64,000 bases of DNA from Bifidobacterium minimum (GCF_000741645.1 NZ_JGZD01000008.1:124001-188000), one strand, 5' to 3'. Positions 9,361-20,392 are shown, counted from the stretch's first letter. A program made the numbers and translations. The notes: a model not told the origin generated them from the sequence alone.

Positions 9361-10253
9361 TGAGCGGCGCCGATGACGGGTCGGGAACGTCGGACCCGCG
9401 CGATCCCCACGATTCCGATCCCCACGATTCCGACCCTCGTGATTCCGATTCCCGTGATTCCGATTCCTCGGACCCGGGCTCCTTCGATCCGAATTCGCTG
9501 AGCGACGCCGACATCGAGGCCGAGCTCGAGCGATTCCAGCAGGAGCTGGAGAAGGGGGTGCCGTTCGGACGGGCGGATGGGATTCCCTCCGCCGGATCGG
9601 ATGAGTCGTCGCACCCATCGCATGCCGGCGAACCGGGAACCTCGGATCGGCCGGAGTCGGTCGGTCATGCCCAGAGGGCCGACGACGCGACGGAATCCGG
9701 GGCTGGCGGCGCGACGGAACCCGATGACGCCACGGGGCCCGCGATCGGCGGCGCGGCGAATTTTGAGGATGAGCTGCAGGGACTGCTGGGGAACAAGGCG
9801 AAAATCGCCATGCTCATCACGCGCCTGGCCTCCGCCGAGCTGCTGTCCGCGTTCTGCCGCATGGCCCAGGTGGACGCCGACTGCATGGACGGCGAACAGG
9901 GCGCCATGGCGGTTCTGCGTGATCTGGACGGAGACGCTCCCGAAACCGCCGCCGAGGACATCACCTCCGTCGTGTCCGGCATGGCCGTCGTGCTGGCGGT
10001 CAATCGTGCCGACAAACTGCAGGCGACGCTGTATCTGGGCGGGCAGGCGGGACAGAACTTCGCCCCGCCGCTGCTGTTCACCTCGACGGCACCGGTGGTG
10101 GAGGATCTTATGCTGGGAATCTGCTCCATCGACGATCTGCGCTCGCAGGGAGCTTCCCTGAAGCGTTCGATGGATCTTGACGAGGAGGCTGCCATGTCGA
10201 TTATCGCGGCGAACACGCATCATCGTCGTGGTTCGGATCCGCATCGTGAATAG
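9360..10253 (+). CDS. Unknown protein embedded in the his operon
   Basis: I do not recognise a catalytic family. The 297-aa product begins with a hydrophilic Asp/Ser-rich repeat (DPHDSDPHDSDPRDSDSRDS, residues about 13-35), encoded by short tandem GATTCC/GATCCC repeats, followed by a charged, probably disordered linker to about residue 130. The C-terminal half is a compact domain starting at FEDELQGLLGNKAKIAMLIT and ending near DDLRSQGASLKRSMDLDEEA. No signal peptide or membrane segment is seen. Its ATG overlaps the hisB stop by one base, so expression is coupled to hisB. Other bifidobacteria, as I recall, carry an unnamed gene at this place. Confidence 0.75.
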   Translation: MSGADDGSGTSDPRDPHDSDPHDSDPRDSDSRDSDSSDPGSFDPNSLSDADIEAELERFQQELEKGVPFGRADGIPSAGSDESSHPSHAGEPGTSDRPESVGHAQRADDATESGAGGATEPDDATGPAIGGAANFEDELQGLLGNKAKIAMLITRLASAELLSAFCRMAQVDADCMDGEQGAMAVLRDLDGDAPETAAEDITSVVSGMAVVLAVNRADKLQATLYLGGQAGQNFAPPLLFTSTAPVVEDLMLGICSIDDLRSQGASLKRSMDLDEEAAMSIIAANTHHRRGSDPHRE

Positions 10254-10417
10254 GCTGATCCGTCGGGTTACCGACCGGAACCCCTGATCGGATCGTCACG
10301 GCGGATCGCTTCGATCGCCATGACATGACGTGATGGACGTGACGGTCGGACCGGGCCGGAGGAATGGTCGCCATGGAAAGGGGACCGAATCGGGGACGGA
10401 ATTGAGGGGTGAGTGAT

Positions 10418-11064
10418 ATGACATCAGCGGTGGTTTTCGATTACGGATTCGGCAACGTCCGCTCCATGATGCGCGCGTTGGCACACTGCGGGCTGGACGT
10501 GGCGCTGACGTCCGACCATCGTCAGGCGTTCGAGGCCGATGGCCTCGTGGTGCCCGGAGTCGGCGCTTTCGCGACGTGCATATCCGGACTGCGCGACGTG
10601 GGAGGCGACCGTGTGATCCTCGAGCGTCTGCGTGACGGGCGTCCGGTGCTCGGCGTGTGCGTCGGCGAGCAGATCCTGTTCTCCCGGGGGTGCGAGAACG
10701 GCGCCGCCACGGAGGGCATGGGTCTGATCGGAGGAAGCGTCGACCTTGTTGACGCCGACGTGGTCCCCCATATGGGATGGGACACGGTGGACGCGGCTGA
10801 GGGATCCACCTGATGAGGGGGATCGAGGATGAACGGTTCTATTTCGTCCATTCCTATGCGGCATCCAGCGCGGAACCGGCCGACTTCGCGGCGTTGGGGA
10901 TTCCCTCCCAGGATCCGGGACGCGTCTCATGGTGCGATTACGGCCGGAGCCGTTTCGTCGCGGCCTATGAGCGGGGGCCGCTGTCGGCCACGCAGTTCCA
11001 TCCCGAGAAGTCCGCGGACGCGGGGGAGCGGCTGCTCCGCAACTGGATCTCGACGTTCGCGTGA
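10418..11064 (+). CDS. hisH: Imidazole glycerol phosphate synthase glutaminase subunit, split by a frameshift
   Basis: HisH hydrolyses glutamine and passes ammonia to HisF. ATG 10418 follows GAGGGG by 8 nt. The first frame runs to a TGA at 10811-10813 and holds the nucleophile Cys (LGVCVGEQI, near residue 80). The second frame opens at ATG 10813 and holds FVHSYAA and the catalytic His-Glu pair (FHPEKSADAGERLL). Adding one C in CACC/TGATG near 10810 restores a continuous protein reading GSTLMRGIEDERFYF. As written the two halves overlap as TGATG, so translational re-initiation could make two peptides. A sequence error or true mutation is more likely. Confidence 0.85.
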
Positions 11065-11243
11065 TCCATGCGGTCGTCTCGTCCGGTCGTCTCATACGGT
11101 CGTCTCGTCCGCCCGGTCGGTTCGTCCGGGACACGTTCCGCACCATTGGCGTATTCTGCGCGTTCCACATATTCCATCCGTTCCGCGCGTTTCATATGAT
11201 TCTGCGCGTCCCACACGATTGATTTCGATGAGAAAGGTTCATC

Positions 11244-11969
11244 ATGTCGCTCACACTTCTTCCCGCCGTCGACGTCCGTGACGGAAAGGCCGTACGGCTG
11301 AGGCAGGGCGAATCGGGGTCGGAGACGGACTACGGCAGCCCCCTGGATGCGGCCAGGACGTGGGTCGACGCCGGTGCGTCGTGGATTCATCTGGTCGATC
11401 TCGACGCCGCGTTCGGCACGGGGGACAATCGCGCGCAGCTGGGTCGCATCGTCGAGGAGCTCGGGGACAAGGTCAACATCGAGATGAGCGGCGGAGTAAG
11501 GGACGACGACAGCCTCAGGGCGGCGCTGGACGCCGGTGCCGCACGGGTCAACATCGGCACCGCGGCGCTGGAGAACCCCTCGTGGACCGCCGGGGCGATC
11601 GCCGAGTATGGAGACCGGGTTGCCGTGGGACTCGACGTCAGAGGGCACACCCTCGCGGCGCGTGGATGGGTCAAGGAGGGCGGTGATCTCTTCGAGACGA
11701 TGGCGATGCTCGATTGGGCGGGGTGCTCCCGCTATGTGGTGACCGATGTGGCGCGCGATGGCATGATGAGCGGCCCGAACATCGCCCTGCTCCGGGAGGT
11801 GGCCGAGCGCACGGACGCGAAGGTCACCGCGTCGGGAGGAATATCCAGTCTGGATGATCTCAGGGCGATCGAGGAATTGTCGCCATTGGGCGTGGACTGC
11901 GCCATCCTGGGCAAATCGTTGTATGCGCGGGCCTTCACGCTTGAGGAGGCCCTTGCGGTGACGCGGTGA
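11244..11969 (+). CDS. priA: Phosphoribosyl isomerase A (dual HisA/TrpF type)
   Basis: This TIM-barrel isomerase of 241 aa acts on ProFAR in histidine synthesis. In actinobacteria the same enzyme usually also performs the TrpF step of tryptophan synthesis. Catalytic aspartates lie in [15 protein letters not shown] and [13 protein letters not shown]. The segment [15 protein letters not shown] carries the Arg-Gly-Trp signature of PriA, which argues for dual activity. Phosphate-binding strands are seen in [11 protein letters not shown] and [17 protein letters not shown] precedes the ATG. It follows hisH after a 179-nt gap made of degenerate GTCTCGTCCG-like repeats. Confidence 0.93.
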   Translation: MSLTLLPAVDVRDGKAVRLRQGESGSETDYGSPLDAARTWVDAGASWIHLVDLDAAFGTGDNRAQLGRIVEELGDKVNIEMSGGVRDDDSLRAALDAGAARVNIGTAALENPSWTAGAIAEYGDRVAVGLDVRGHTLAARGWVKEGGDLFETMAMLDWAGCSRYVVTDVARDGMMSGPNIALLREVAERTDAKVTASGGISSLDDLRAIEELSPLGVDCAILGKSLYARAFTLEEALAVTR

Positions 11970-12130
11970 CGCGGTGACGATTCACTCGCCGGACGTCCGC
12001 CGGACGCTACTCGTTCGCTCGGTTGGAGGCCCGTGGGATGGCGGCGCGCATGCCTCCGCGGCTTCTTGCCGTCCCATTCCACAGACGTGGTTCGGCGTGT
12101 CTTAACCTCCTGTCATATACACGTGGAACC

Positions 12131-13477
12131 ATGGTCACCATGGATAAACAGCAGGAGTTTGCTCTGCGCACGGTCGAGGAACGAGATGTGCGCTTCATCC
12201 GTCTGTGGTTCACCGACGTGCTGGGCACGTTGAAGTCCGTGGCCATTGCCCCGGCCGAACTCGAGGCGGCGTTCGAGGAGGGACTGGGCTTCGATGGATC
12301 GGCCGTCGAGGGCATGACCCGCGTCTCCGAGGACGACATGATCGTCAAACCCGACCCCTCGACCTTCCAGATCCTTCCATGGAGGGGCGGTCCTCAGGGG
12401 ACGGCCCGGATGTTCTGCGACATCCTCACGCCGGAGGGGGAGCCGTCGCTGGGCGATCCTCGTCATGTCCTCAAAACCGCGTTGGAGGCGGCCAAGGAGA
12501 AGGGATTCACCTTCTACGTCCATCCCGAGATAGAGTTCTATCTCTTCGAGCGGCAGGACGACTGGTCGACGCCCCCCGTGCCGATCGACGAGGGCGGGTA
12601 TTTCGACCATGTCCCGCGCAGCCCGGGAATGGACTTCCGCCGCGCCACGGTCAACATGCTCGAGCAGATGGGGATATCGGTCGAGTACTCGCATCACGAG
12701 GCGGGACCCGGCCAGAACGAGATCGACCTGCGGTACGCCGACGCCCTCACCACCGCCGACAACATCATGACCTTCCGCACCGTCGTCAAGGAGATATCCC
12801 TTGAGCGCGGAATCCATGCGAGCTTCATGCCCAAGCCCCTGTCCGACCAGCCGGGTTCGGGGATGCACACGCATCTCAGCCTGTTCGAGGGCGACGCCAA
12901 CGCCTTCTACGAGGCGGGTCAGGAATTCAACATGTCGCTGGTGGCGAGGCAGTTCGCGGCGGGCGTCCTTTATCACGCCGCGGAGATCTGCGCGGTCACC
13001 GACCAGTACGTGAACTCGTACAAGCGCCTGTGGGGCGGCAATGAGGCTCCCAGCTACATCTGCTGGGGGCACAACAACCGCTCGGCGCTTCTGCGCATCC
13101 CGCAGTACAAGCCGGGGAAGGGCAACTCCGCCCGCATGGAGTTCCGCGCCCTTGACGCGGTGGCAAACCCGTACCTCGCCTTCGCGGTTCTTCTTGCGGC
13201 GGGCATGGACGGCATCGACCAGAAGATGACGCTGGGTGATCCCACCAGTGACGCCGTGTGGGAGCTGACCGACGCCGAGCGTCAGGCGATGGGCATCCAG
13301 CCTCTTCCGCAGTCGCTGGACGAGGCCCTTGCCGTGATGGAGAAGTCCGACTTCGTGGCCGGCGTGCTCGGCGAGCATGCGTTCGAGTACTTCCTGCGCA
13401 ACAAGCATCAGGAATGGGAGGACTATCGCCGGCAGGTGACGCCGTTCGAGTTGAAGAAGTACCTTCCCCGCCTGTAG
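12131..13477 (+). CDS. glnA: Glutamine synthetase, type I
   Basis: It forms glutamine from glutamate, ammonia and ATP, and supplies the amide donor for HisH. The product is 448 aa. The beta-grasp domain contains RLWFTDVLGTLKS and GLGFDGSAVEGM; the catalytic domain shows HHEAGPGQNEIDLRYADAL, the ATP/metal motif GSGMHTHLSLF and NSYKRLWGG. I see no adenylylation motif of the NLYDLPP kind and the protein is short, so it looks like the non-adenylylated GSI-alpha form. Starts at 12131 and 12140 are both possible; no clear Shine-Dalgarno decides. Confidence 0.93.
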   Translation: MVTMDKQQEFALRTVEERDVRFIRLWFTDVLGTLKSVAIAPAELEAAFEEGLGFDGSAVEGMTRVSEDDMIVKPDPSTFQILPWRGGPQGTARMFCDILTPEGEPSLGDPRHVLKTALEAAKEKGFTFYVHPEIEFYLFERQDDWSTPPVPIDEGGYFDHVPRSPGMDFRRATVNMLEQMGISVEYSHHEAGPGQNEIDLRYADALTTADNIMTFRTVVKEISLERGIHASFMPKPLSDQPGSGMHTHLSLFEGDANAFYEAGQEFNMSLVARQFAAGVLYHAAEICAVTDQYVNSYKRLWGGNEAPSYICWGHNNRSALLRIPQYKPGKGNSARMEFRALDAVANPYLAFAVLLAAGMDGIDQKMTLGDPTSDAVWELTDAERQAMGIQPLPQSLDEALAVMEKSDFVAGVLGEHAFEYFLRNKHQEWEDYRRQVTPFELKKYLPRL

Positions 13478-13506
13478 ACGTCCGTCGTCGGGATGAGCCG
13501 TTGCGG

Positions 13507-14765
13507 ATGGAACATCGTCGTCGTGGTTCGTCGTCGCGGCGTGATCGTGAGGAGAGTTTGTCCCGTTTCTTTACCGTGCCCGTCGTCACGCTGATAGCAT
13601 CGACCTTCCTTCTTGGAATGAGCGAGTTCGTGATCGTCGGCATCCTTCCTGACATCGCGTCGAGCCTGCAGGTCTCGGAGGTGGACGTGGGTAATCTGGT
13701 GGCGCTGTTCGCCGTCGTGTATGCGCCACTTACCCCGTTCGGTTCGGCGTACATAGCCCGGTTCCGGCGCTTTCGCGCGCATCTCGTCCTCATGGGCGTG
13801 TTCCTCGTGGGCAACGTCCTCTGTGCGTTCGCCATGGGCTACGCGATGCTTGTGGTCGGCCGAGTCGTCATAGCGGTGGTGTCGGGAACGCTGGTCGCCG
13901 TGGCCATGACATACGCTCCCGACGTGGTCGACCCCCCGAACCGCACCCGGTTCATCGCCTGGGTGTTCTCGGGGTTCTCCCTTGCCGCTGTGGTCGGGGT
14001 TCCCGTGGGAACCTGGCTGGCCGGAGTCCTTGACTGGCGCTGGCCCTTTCATCTGATCGACCTTCTGACCATCATCGTGATGGCGATTATGGCCCTTGTG
14101 CTTCCGCGCGGCGGTGCGGCCATGCGCATCGGCTTCATCGCGCAGTTCCGTCTGTTCCTCGACCGCCGCATCCAGCTCGGCGTGCTGGCCGTGGTGTGCG
14201 GCGCGGCCGCGAGCTACACGTTCTACACCTATCTGACGCCCATCATGCGCGACGAGATAGGAATCCCGCAGGATTATGTGGGCGTGGGGCTCGTGGTCTT
14301 CGGCGTCGCCTGCCTGATCAGCAACCTCTGGAGCGGCCGGTTGGCCGCCAGAGGGTTCGGCGTCGAGCCACTGTGCCGCGTCCGGCCGATCTATCTCTCT
14401 AGGCCGTGGTCCTGTGCCTGCTGGCCTTCGCCGAGGACGTTCCCGTGGTGGGAGGCGTCGTTCTCGTGGTGCTGGGCATCATGATGTACCTGCAGAACTC
14501 GTCGTCCCAGGTGCTGTACATGGACGTGGCCGCCTCATCCCATCCCGGGTCGACGAATCTGGCGGCGTCCCTCAACTCCATGGCGTTCAACATCGGCATA
14601 GCCGCCGGCTCCGCCGTGTCGGGCGTCGTCAACGACAACGCAGGGCTGCGATGGCTGGGGCCGGCGGGCGCCGTGTTCGCGCTTGCCGCGGCATTCGTGG
14701 TCTCGCGTCTGCGTCGTTATGTGGGGTCGGGTCGTTATGTGGGGTCGGAGAACCATCCCGAGTAG
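13507..14765 (+). CDS. MFS efflux permease, one frameshift
   Basis: This is a major facilitator of about 419 aa once the frame is restored, with roughly twelve hydrophobic segments beginning at VVTLIASTFLLGMSEFVIVG. The N-terminal half resembles AraJ/sugar- or drug-efflux MFS proteins (YAPLTPFGSAYIARFRRFRA). A C missing between 14400 and 14401 (CTCTCT/AGGCC) shifts the frame; downstream VVLCLLAFAEDVPVVGGVVL continues cleanly. The start is uncertain: ATG 13507, or TTG 13558 preceded by GAGGAG. Its 3' end overlaps the converging gene at 14735 by 31 nt. Substrate unknown. Confidence 0.75.
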
Positions 14766-15655
14766 ATGATCGAGAAGTTGCGGTTGCCGTAGCTCGAGCA
14801 CGAGTCGCCCTCTCCCGCTCCGGCCTTGAGCGCGGCGGTGTTGGGCTGGTAAGGCGTGTAGATGTACAGCAGGCTGGTGGCCTTGCTTCGGATGACGACG
14901 GCGGTTCCCCCGCAGGAGGCATCGGGACTGAATCGGATGTATGTGGGGCGTCCGACGGGATATCCGTACTGGTCCTCGTGGGCGAGATAGTAGCGCATGC
15001 GTCGGGCGGAGCCGAACACCTGCCTGAAGAATCCCGCGTATTGCGGATCGCAGTCCGCCGTGTCGGGACAGCTCAGTCCCATCGCGGCCTCGAACTGGGA
15101 CGATGAGGGCGATGTGGCCGTGACCAGATGCTGCTCCTTCTGCAGCATGGTGAGTAGCACCGTGGGGCTGATGGAGCACGCCTGCGCGGTTTTCGCGATG
15201 ATGGTGGCGGCGCTGGCCTTTCCGGACCGATCGGCCGCGTATTCCTTGCACAGATCGTCGGCCTTCTGCTCCGACGTGGAGAACCGTGCCGATCTCAGGC
15301 AGGTCTTGCCGGTGCAGGCGGCGCCCTTCTCGTCAAGAAAGGCCTGGATCTCCTTGGCGTTCATGGATCCGGCGTTGAAGAACTTCGCGTCGGAGATGAT
15401 ATTGCCCGGATCGAAGCCGTACAGGGAGAGAAGATCCTGCTGCCGGTTCTCCGCCGCCCGTATTTCGGCATCCACCTGGATCAGCCGCACCATGCCCATG
15501 ACCAGGGCCAGAACGACGATGACGGAGACGAGTCCCGACAGCACCATCGCTATTCTGCGCCACCTGCCGCCCCTTGCCCATTGCCTGCGGACGACGCGGA
15601 CGGGATGCCTGAGAAAGCCGGTGATCGTGATGCGGCGGCGCGATGCCCGGCTCAT
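14735..15655 (-). CDS. Membrane-anchored lytic-transglycosylase-like protein
   Basis: The 306-aa product has a basic N-terminal cytosolic tail, one membrane anchor (about residues 36-60, VLSGLVSVIVVLALVMGMV) and an extracellular domain. The segment SPTVLLTMLQKEQHLVTATS resembles the catalytic-Glu helix of SLT/lysozyme-like proteins, and at least eight Cys residues suggest disulfides. Proteins of this kind are often labelled hemagglutinin in databases, which does not establish function. Cell-wall glycan cleavage or binding is inferred. ATG 15655 overlaps the hrpA stop (ATGA), so it is the last gene of a leftward operon. Confidence 0.7.
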   Translation of the reverse strand: MSRASRRRITITGFLRHPVRVVRRQWARGGRWRRIAMVLSGLVSVIVVLALVMGMVRLIQVDAEIRAAENRQQDLLSLYGFDPGNIISDAKFFNAGSMNAKEIQAFLDEKGAACTGKTCLRSARFSTSEQKADDLCKEYAADRSGKASAATIIAKTAQACSISPTVLLTMLQKEQHLVTATSPSSSQFEAAMGLSCPDTADCDPQYAGFFRQVFGSARRMRYYLAHEDQYGYPVGRPTYIRFSPDASCGGTAVVIRSKATSLLYIYTPYQPNTAALKAGAGEGDSCSSYGNRNFSIIYSGWFSDPT

Positions 15656-18600
15656 GACAGGACCTTGCGGATGCGCTGAAGACTGACGGGGCCGGATGTT
15701 CCCAGCTCCTGCGCCCACAGCGAGACGTAGAACTCCTCGAGCATCCATCGAGCCGTCGTCGCGGTCCCCATGTCCTTCTCGCGACGGGGTCCCGCGGGCT
15801 CGCCCTTCGCATGGGTCAGGGCCTTGTCCACGATTCCCCGCGCCTCATCCGCCTGCCACGCCCAGCGGACGTCCCGGTCCCGGTCTTTGCGGGCCTTCTC
15901 CAGTCTCAGCAGGTCGGCGTGGAGATAGCGTTCGATGGAGGGGAGCGCGTCCGGCGGTGCGTCGGCGATGAACCCGGGTCTCACCAGCGTGGCGATATGG
16001 GCGCGGATGCCTTGGAGGACGGAGAGCATGGGCAGATCGGCCGGGCCGGAGACGGCCTTGTCGACCTCGGCGTATCGGCGGAGGATGGCGATGACGTCGT
16101 GCGCGACCGAGTACACCGTGTCCTCGTAGATCTCCTCGACCGCCTGAACCGCCACGGACAGGGCGTCGTCGTCCTTCAGTGACGATATGTCCGGTAGAAG
16201 GCGCTTGACGGCGGCCATCTGCAGATCCCCGACGAGGGCCGTCGTGGAGGGGTAGGGCGCGGATGCCAGCATCAGCGCCTCGGTTCCCAGCCATCGTGAG
16301 GATATGCGTTCATCGGGAAGATGGAGCATATCGCGGGCCGCCCTCCACAGCATGGACGAGCGCGACTCCGTGGTCGCCCCAGCCTTATGCAGCAGATTGG
16401 CGCGTTCCACGACAGCGCCCCGGCCCTGCGCCGCCGCGGCCTTGTGCGTGACGGCGTTGCGGGCGGATTCCTGGGCCTGCGAGGCGAAGCGTCTCTGCAG
16501 CGCGATAAGCGATTTCCCGGTCGCCATCACCGCGCCGTTCGTGCCGTTTCCGCCGTTCCTCTCGTTCCTCTCGTTTCCGCCGTTCCTCTCGTTCTTCCCG
16601 TTCCTCCCGCTCCTCTCGTTTCCGCCGTGATGGCCGTGGCGTCTCCCCGCGACCTGGCGCGCCCCGTCATTCTCGACGCTGAACGTCATCCGCAGATAGG
16701 GTGCGAGCCGGTCGATCAGATCGTCGGTGAACACCTGGGGATGGATCTGCGCGCCGATGGCGTCGATCGCCGCCTTGGTGAAGACATGGAAGAAATCAGG
16801 CCATCCCGTGGTTTCTCCGTCATCGTTCAATGGCGGCAGCGCGGGTTTGCGACCATGCTCGGTTCCGGGCAGTTCGGGATAGTGGCCGTCTATCCAGGAG
16901 CGGATGGAGCGTGCGGCGTCGGGGGCCGGAACGAATTGCACGCGAAGCGCCTTCGGCAGTGCGCGGATCATCCCCAGGATCAGCTCGTCGAGCAGACCCG
17001 GGACGTTCCAGGTGAACTGCTCGGGAGTCAGACGCGATAGTGAGGACAGGGGGATGTGCACGGTGACGCCGTCGCACGGGTCATGCGGATCGTAGATATA
17101 GCTGAGGCGCAGGGAGAAGATGGTCCCGTCGGATCCGATGGTGTGCCAGGCGTCGGGATAGTCGTCCTGGCTCACCGTGGACGATGCGGTCAGACGGTCG
17201 ACGGACTCGGGGTCGAAGTCCAGCAGATGGGGATGCGCGTCGTGCTCGCCCCTCCACCAGTGCGCCAGCGACGCCACCGAGGTGATGTCCTGCGGAAGGA
17301 CCGAATCGTAGAACTGCGCGAGATCCTCGTCGTTGACGGTGTCGGCCGGTTGCCGCGTGCGGTTCGTGTCGTCATACGCCTGCGCGATGAGGTCGAGGTT
17401 GTCCCTGATGAAGCCGTCGTGGTCGAACCGCTCGTGGATGTCGCCGTCGACGAGCCCCTGCCGGATGAGCATGTCGCGCGCCTGTGCGGGATTGATGCGC
17501 CCCCACTGCACCGTTCGATCGGACACGATGGGAAGGCCATAGAGCAGAAGCTTCTGGTGGGCGACGGCGGATCCGCGCGATCCCGACCAATGGGGTTCCG
17601 CATACGTGGTCCGCAGCAATGGCCCGGCCAGGCTTTCGGCCCATTCCGGGTCGATGGCCGCGGTGTATCGCGCCCACAGTCGGGACGTTTCGACCAGCTC
17701 GGCGCCCATCACCCATGCGGGAGGGTTTCTGGCCACGCTTGAGGCGGGAAATATCGCGAAATGGGTGCCTCGGGCGCCTGATAGTCGTTCTTCGCCATCT
17801 TGGCAGCGCGCTTGAGGGCCCTCGCCCGTGCGGCGCCCCGAAGCCCTGCGGTGTCGGACGCCTTGGGCTGATGGATGGTCTGCATGCCGATCATCGACAG
17901 CAGCCCGGCCAGCATCGAACGGTGTATCCCCTCGGCGTCCCATGCACGGCACAGACTATGCGCGGCCTGATGATCGGCGGGAAGCGCGAGGACGTCCTCT
18001 CCCGGGCGGCTGATGGCTGGGGTCGCGACCCGGAAATGCAGCTCGCGGCACATTCCACGCAGCTGCGCGACCAGATCATGCCATTGGCGCAGCCGCAGGA
18101 AGCTGAGATACTCATCGCGGCACAGCCGGCGAAGAGCGGAATTGCTGGGTTCCGCGTCGCGGGGGAACACCGTGTCCCAAAGGTTCAGGGCCGTCAGAAA
18201 GTCGCTGGTGGGATCGGCGTAGCGGTTGTGCAGACGGTCGGCCTCCTCGCGCTTCTCCTCGGGACGCTCGCGCGGATCCTGAAGGCTGAGGAACGCCACG
18301 ACCACCAGCACGCAGGCCAGGGTGTTCGGCGTGGTCCGGTGGGCGGCCTCGATGACCATGCGCCCCAGACGAACGTCGATGGGGAGTCGGGCCAGCTGCC
18401 GCCCGATCGCCGTGAGCGTCGCCTCGCCGCGGCGTCGCGATATCGCGCCCAGCTCCGACAGCTCGTTGAAGCCGTCCGAAACCGACCGAACGTCAGGGGG
18501 GTCGATGAATCCGAAGTTCGTCACGTCCTCGGTCGTTCGCGCGACCCCGACGGACAGCATATGGAGCACCACCGCGCCCAGTGACGTGCGGAGTATCTCG

Positions 18601-19781
18601 GGATCGGTGAACCGCGGGCGCGTCTCGTAGTCCTCGGACGAGTACAGACGGATGGCGATGCCGTCGGCCACTCGTCCGCACCGGCCGGAGCGCTGGTCCG
18701 CGCTGGCCTGCGAGATGGGCTCGATGGGCAGACGCTGGACCTTGGCGGTTTTCGAATAGCGTGATATGCGCGCCGTTCCGGGATCCACGACGTAGCGAAT
18801 CCCGGGAACCGTCAGCGAGGTCTCGGCCACATTGGTGGCGATGATGATGCGCTGATGGCTGTGGGATTCGAACACGCGGTGCTGGTCCTTGGCGGACATT
18901 CTGGCGAACAGGGGCATGATCTCCAATGCGTCGGGTCGGCGCATGTCGCTGGCCCTTGGCCCGAAATGGCGTCGCAGTGCCGATTCGAAGTCGTGGATGT
19001 CGCGCTCGCCGGATGCGAAGACGAGGATGTCGCGTGGCCCCGAGTCATGGCCGGAATGGATGACCAGCTCGGCGCATGCGCGGACCACCGAGGCGGGCAT
19101 GTCCAGAGGGTCGGAGCCTTCGGAGCCGATCGCGTCGGGAAGCCCGGGGACGCGCATCATCAGCGCGGGCGGGGCGTCCGGCGGCTCGTACACTATCTGG
19201 ACGGGCCAGGTGCGGCCCGAGACCTCCACCACGGGGACCGTGGCATGCAGGGCATGGGCGAAGTGGTCGCGGAACTTCTGCGAGTCGATGGTCGCGGAGG
19301 TGATGATGAGCTTGAGGTCGCGCCGGCGTGGCAGCAGGGCGGTGAGGTAGCCGAGAAGAAAGTCAATGTTGAGGCTTCGCTCATGCGCCTCGTCGATGAT
19401 GACGGTGTCGTAGCGTGAGAGCATCGGGTCGCGCTGTATCTGCGCGAGCAGGATGCCGTCGGTGACGATGCGCAGGCGGGTACCGGGCGAGCTCTCGTCG
19501 GTGAACCGCACCTGATAGCCGATCTCCCGGCCGAGGGTCACGCCCATCTCGGAGCACAGACGCTCGGCGACGGTTCGCGCGGCGATGCGGCGGGGCTGCG
19601 TGTGGACGATCTGATGGCCGTGGTCGCCGCGTCCCATCTCCAGAAGCATCTTGGGGATCTGCGTCGTTTTCCCCGATCCTGTCTGTCCGGAGATGATGAC
19701 GACCTGCGAGGATTCGATCGCTGCGACGATCTCGTCGTGCGCCGCGCTGACGGGAAGTTCCTGAGGATAGTCGTATTTCAT
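15652..19781 (-). CDS. hrpA: ATP-dependent helicase HrpA (DEAH box), one frameshift
   Basis: About 1376 aa when joined, matching full-length HrpA. The helicase core shows Walker A GQTGSGKTTQIPKM, DEAH motif IIDEAHERSLNIDFLLGY, TSATIDSQ and motif VI QRSGRCGRVADG. The C-terminal HrpA-specific region starts after the break at GTHFAIFPASSVARNPPAW. A C missing near 17778 on the plus strand interrupts the frame; restoring it gives DYQGARGTHFAIF. A lineage-specific Asn/Gly/Arg/Glu repeat is encoded around 16530-16630. The ATG at 19781 overlaps the methyltransferase stop by 4 nt. In the family, HrpA acts on RNA and stalled ribosomes. Confidence 0.92.
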
Positions 19782-20392
19782 GCGGTGCGCGACACCTCGA
19801 TGACCCTGAAGCCTTTGGCGCTCGACTGTTTCGACACCGTGAATCCCCCTCCGAGCGCGTCGGCAAGCCATCGCATCAGGGAGTCGGACCCCAGATTGCG
19901 CTGCACGACGAGGTAGGCGCGTCCCATGGGGGAGAGCCGCGGAAGCCATGCCATCAGAAGATCGTGGAGTGCGTCCTTGCCGACGCGGATGGGAGGATTC
20001 GACCAGATGAGGTCGAAGGCCAGATCCGTGGGCACGGCATCGGGCGTGGCCGTGTGGATGGTGTCGATTCCCAGCGAGTCGGCGTTGGATCCGGTCAGGG
20101 ACAGGGCCCGTTCGTTGACGTCCACGGCCCATACCTGCGCCCGCGGGGATTCGAGCGCCATCGCCAGAGCGAGGGGCCCCCATCCGCAGCCCAGATCGAG
20201 CATCGTTCCCTGCGGGGGGACGTCGGGGGCGTTGCGCAGGAGCACCGACGTCCCCAGATCGAGTCGGTGGGCGGAGAACACCCCGTTGGACGCCTCCACG
20301 CGCACCTCATGCCCCCGCAGCGTCACGTTCAATGACCGGCGGACATCCTGCGATGAGGGGTCGGCGGTGAAGTACTGCTGTGTGGAATCCAT
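19778..20392 (-). CDS. RsmC-like class I SAM-dependent methyltransferase
   Basis: This is a 204-aa methyltransferase of the RsmC/RlmG group, which methylates guanine in rRNA. The SAM-binding motif is TMLDLGCGWGPLALAMA and the catalytic NPP motif is LIWSNPPIRVGKDALH. The homologous region starts at QYFTADPSSQDVRRSLNVTL, immediately after ATG 20392, which is preceded by GAGG with 6-nt spacing. A longer form from ATG 20503 would add only an Asp-rich low-complexity extension. It heads a leftward operon with hrpA and is divergent from hflX. Confidence 0.82.
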   Translation of the reverse strand: MDSTQQYFTADPSSQDVRRSLNVTLRGHEVRVEASNGVFSAHRLDLGTSVLLRNAPDVPPQGTMLDLGCGWGPLALAMALESPRAQVWAVDVNERALSLTGSNADSLGIDTIHTATPDAVPTDLAFDLIWSNPPIRVGKDALHDLLMAWLPRLSPMGRAYLVVQRNLGSDSLMRWLADALGGGFTVSKQSSAKGFRVIEVSRTA

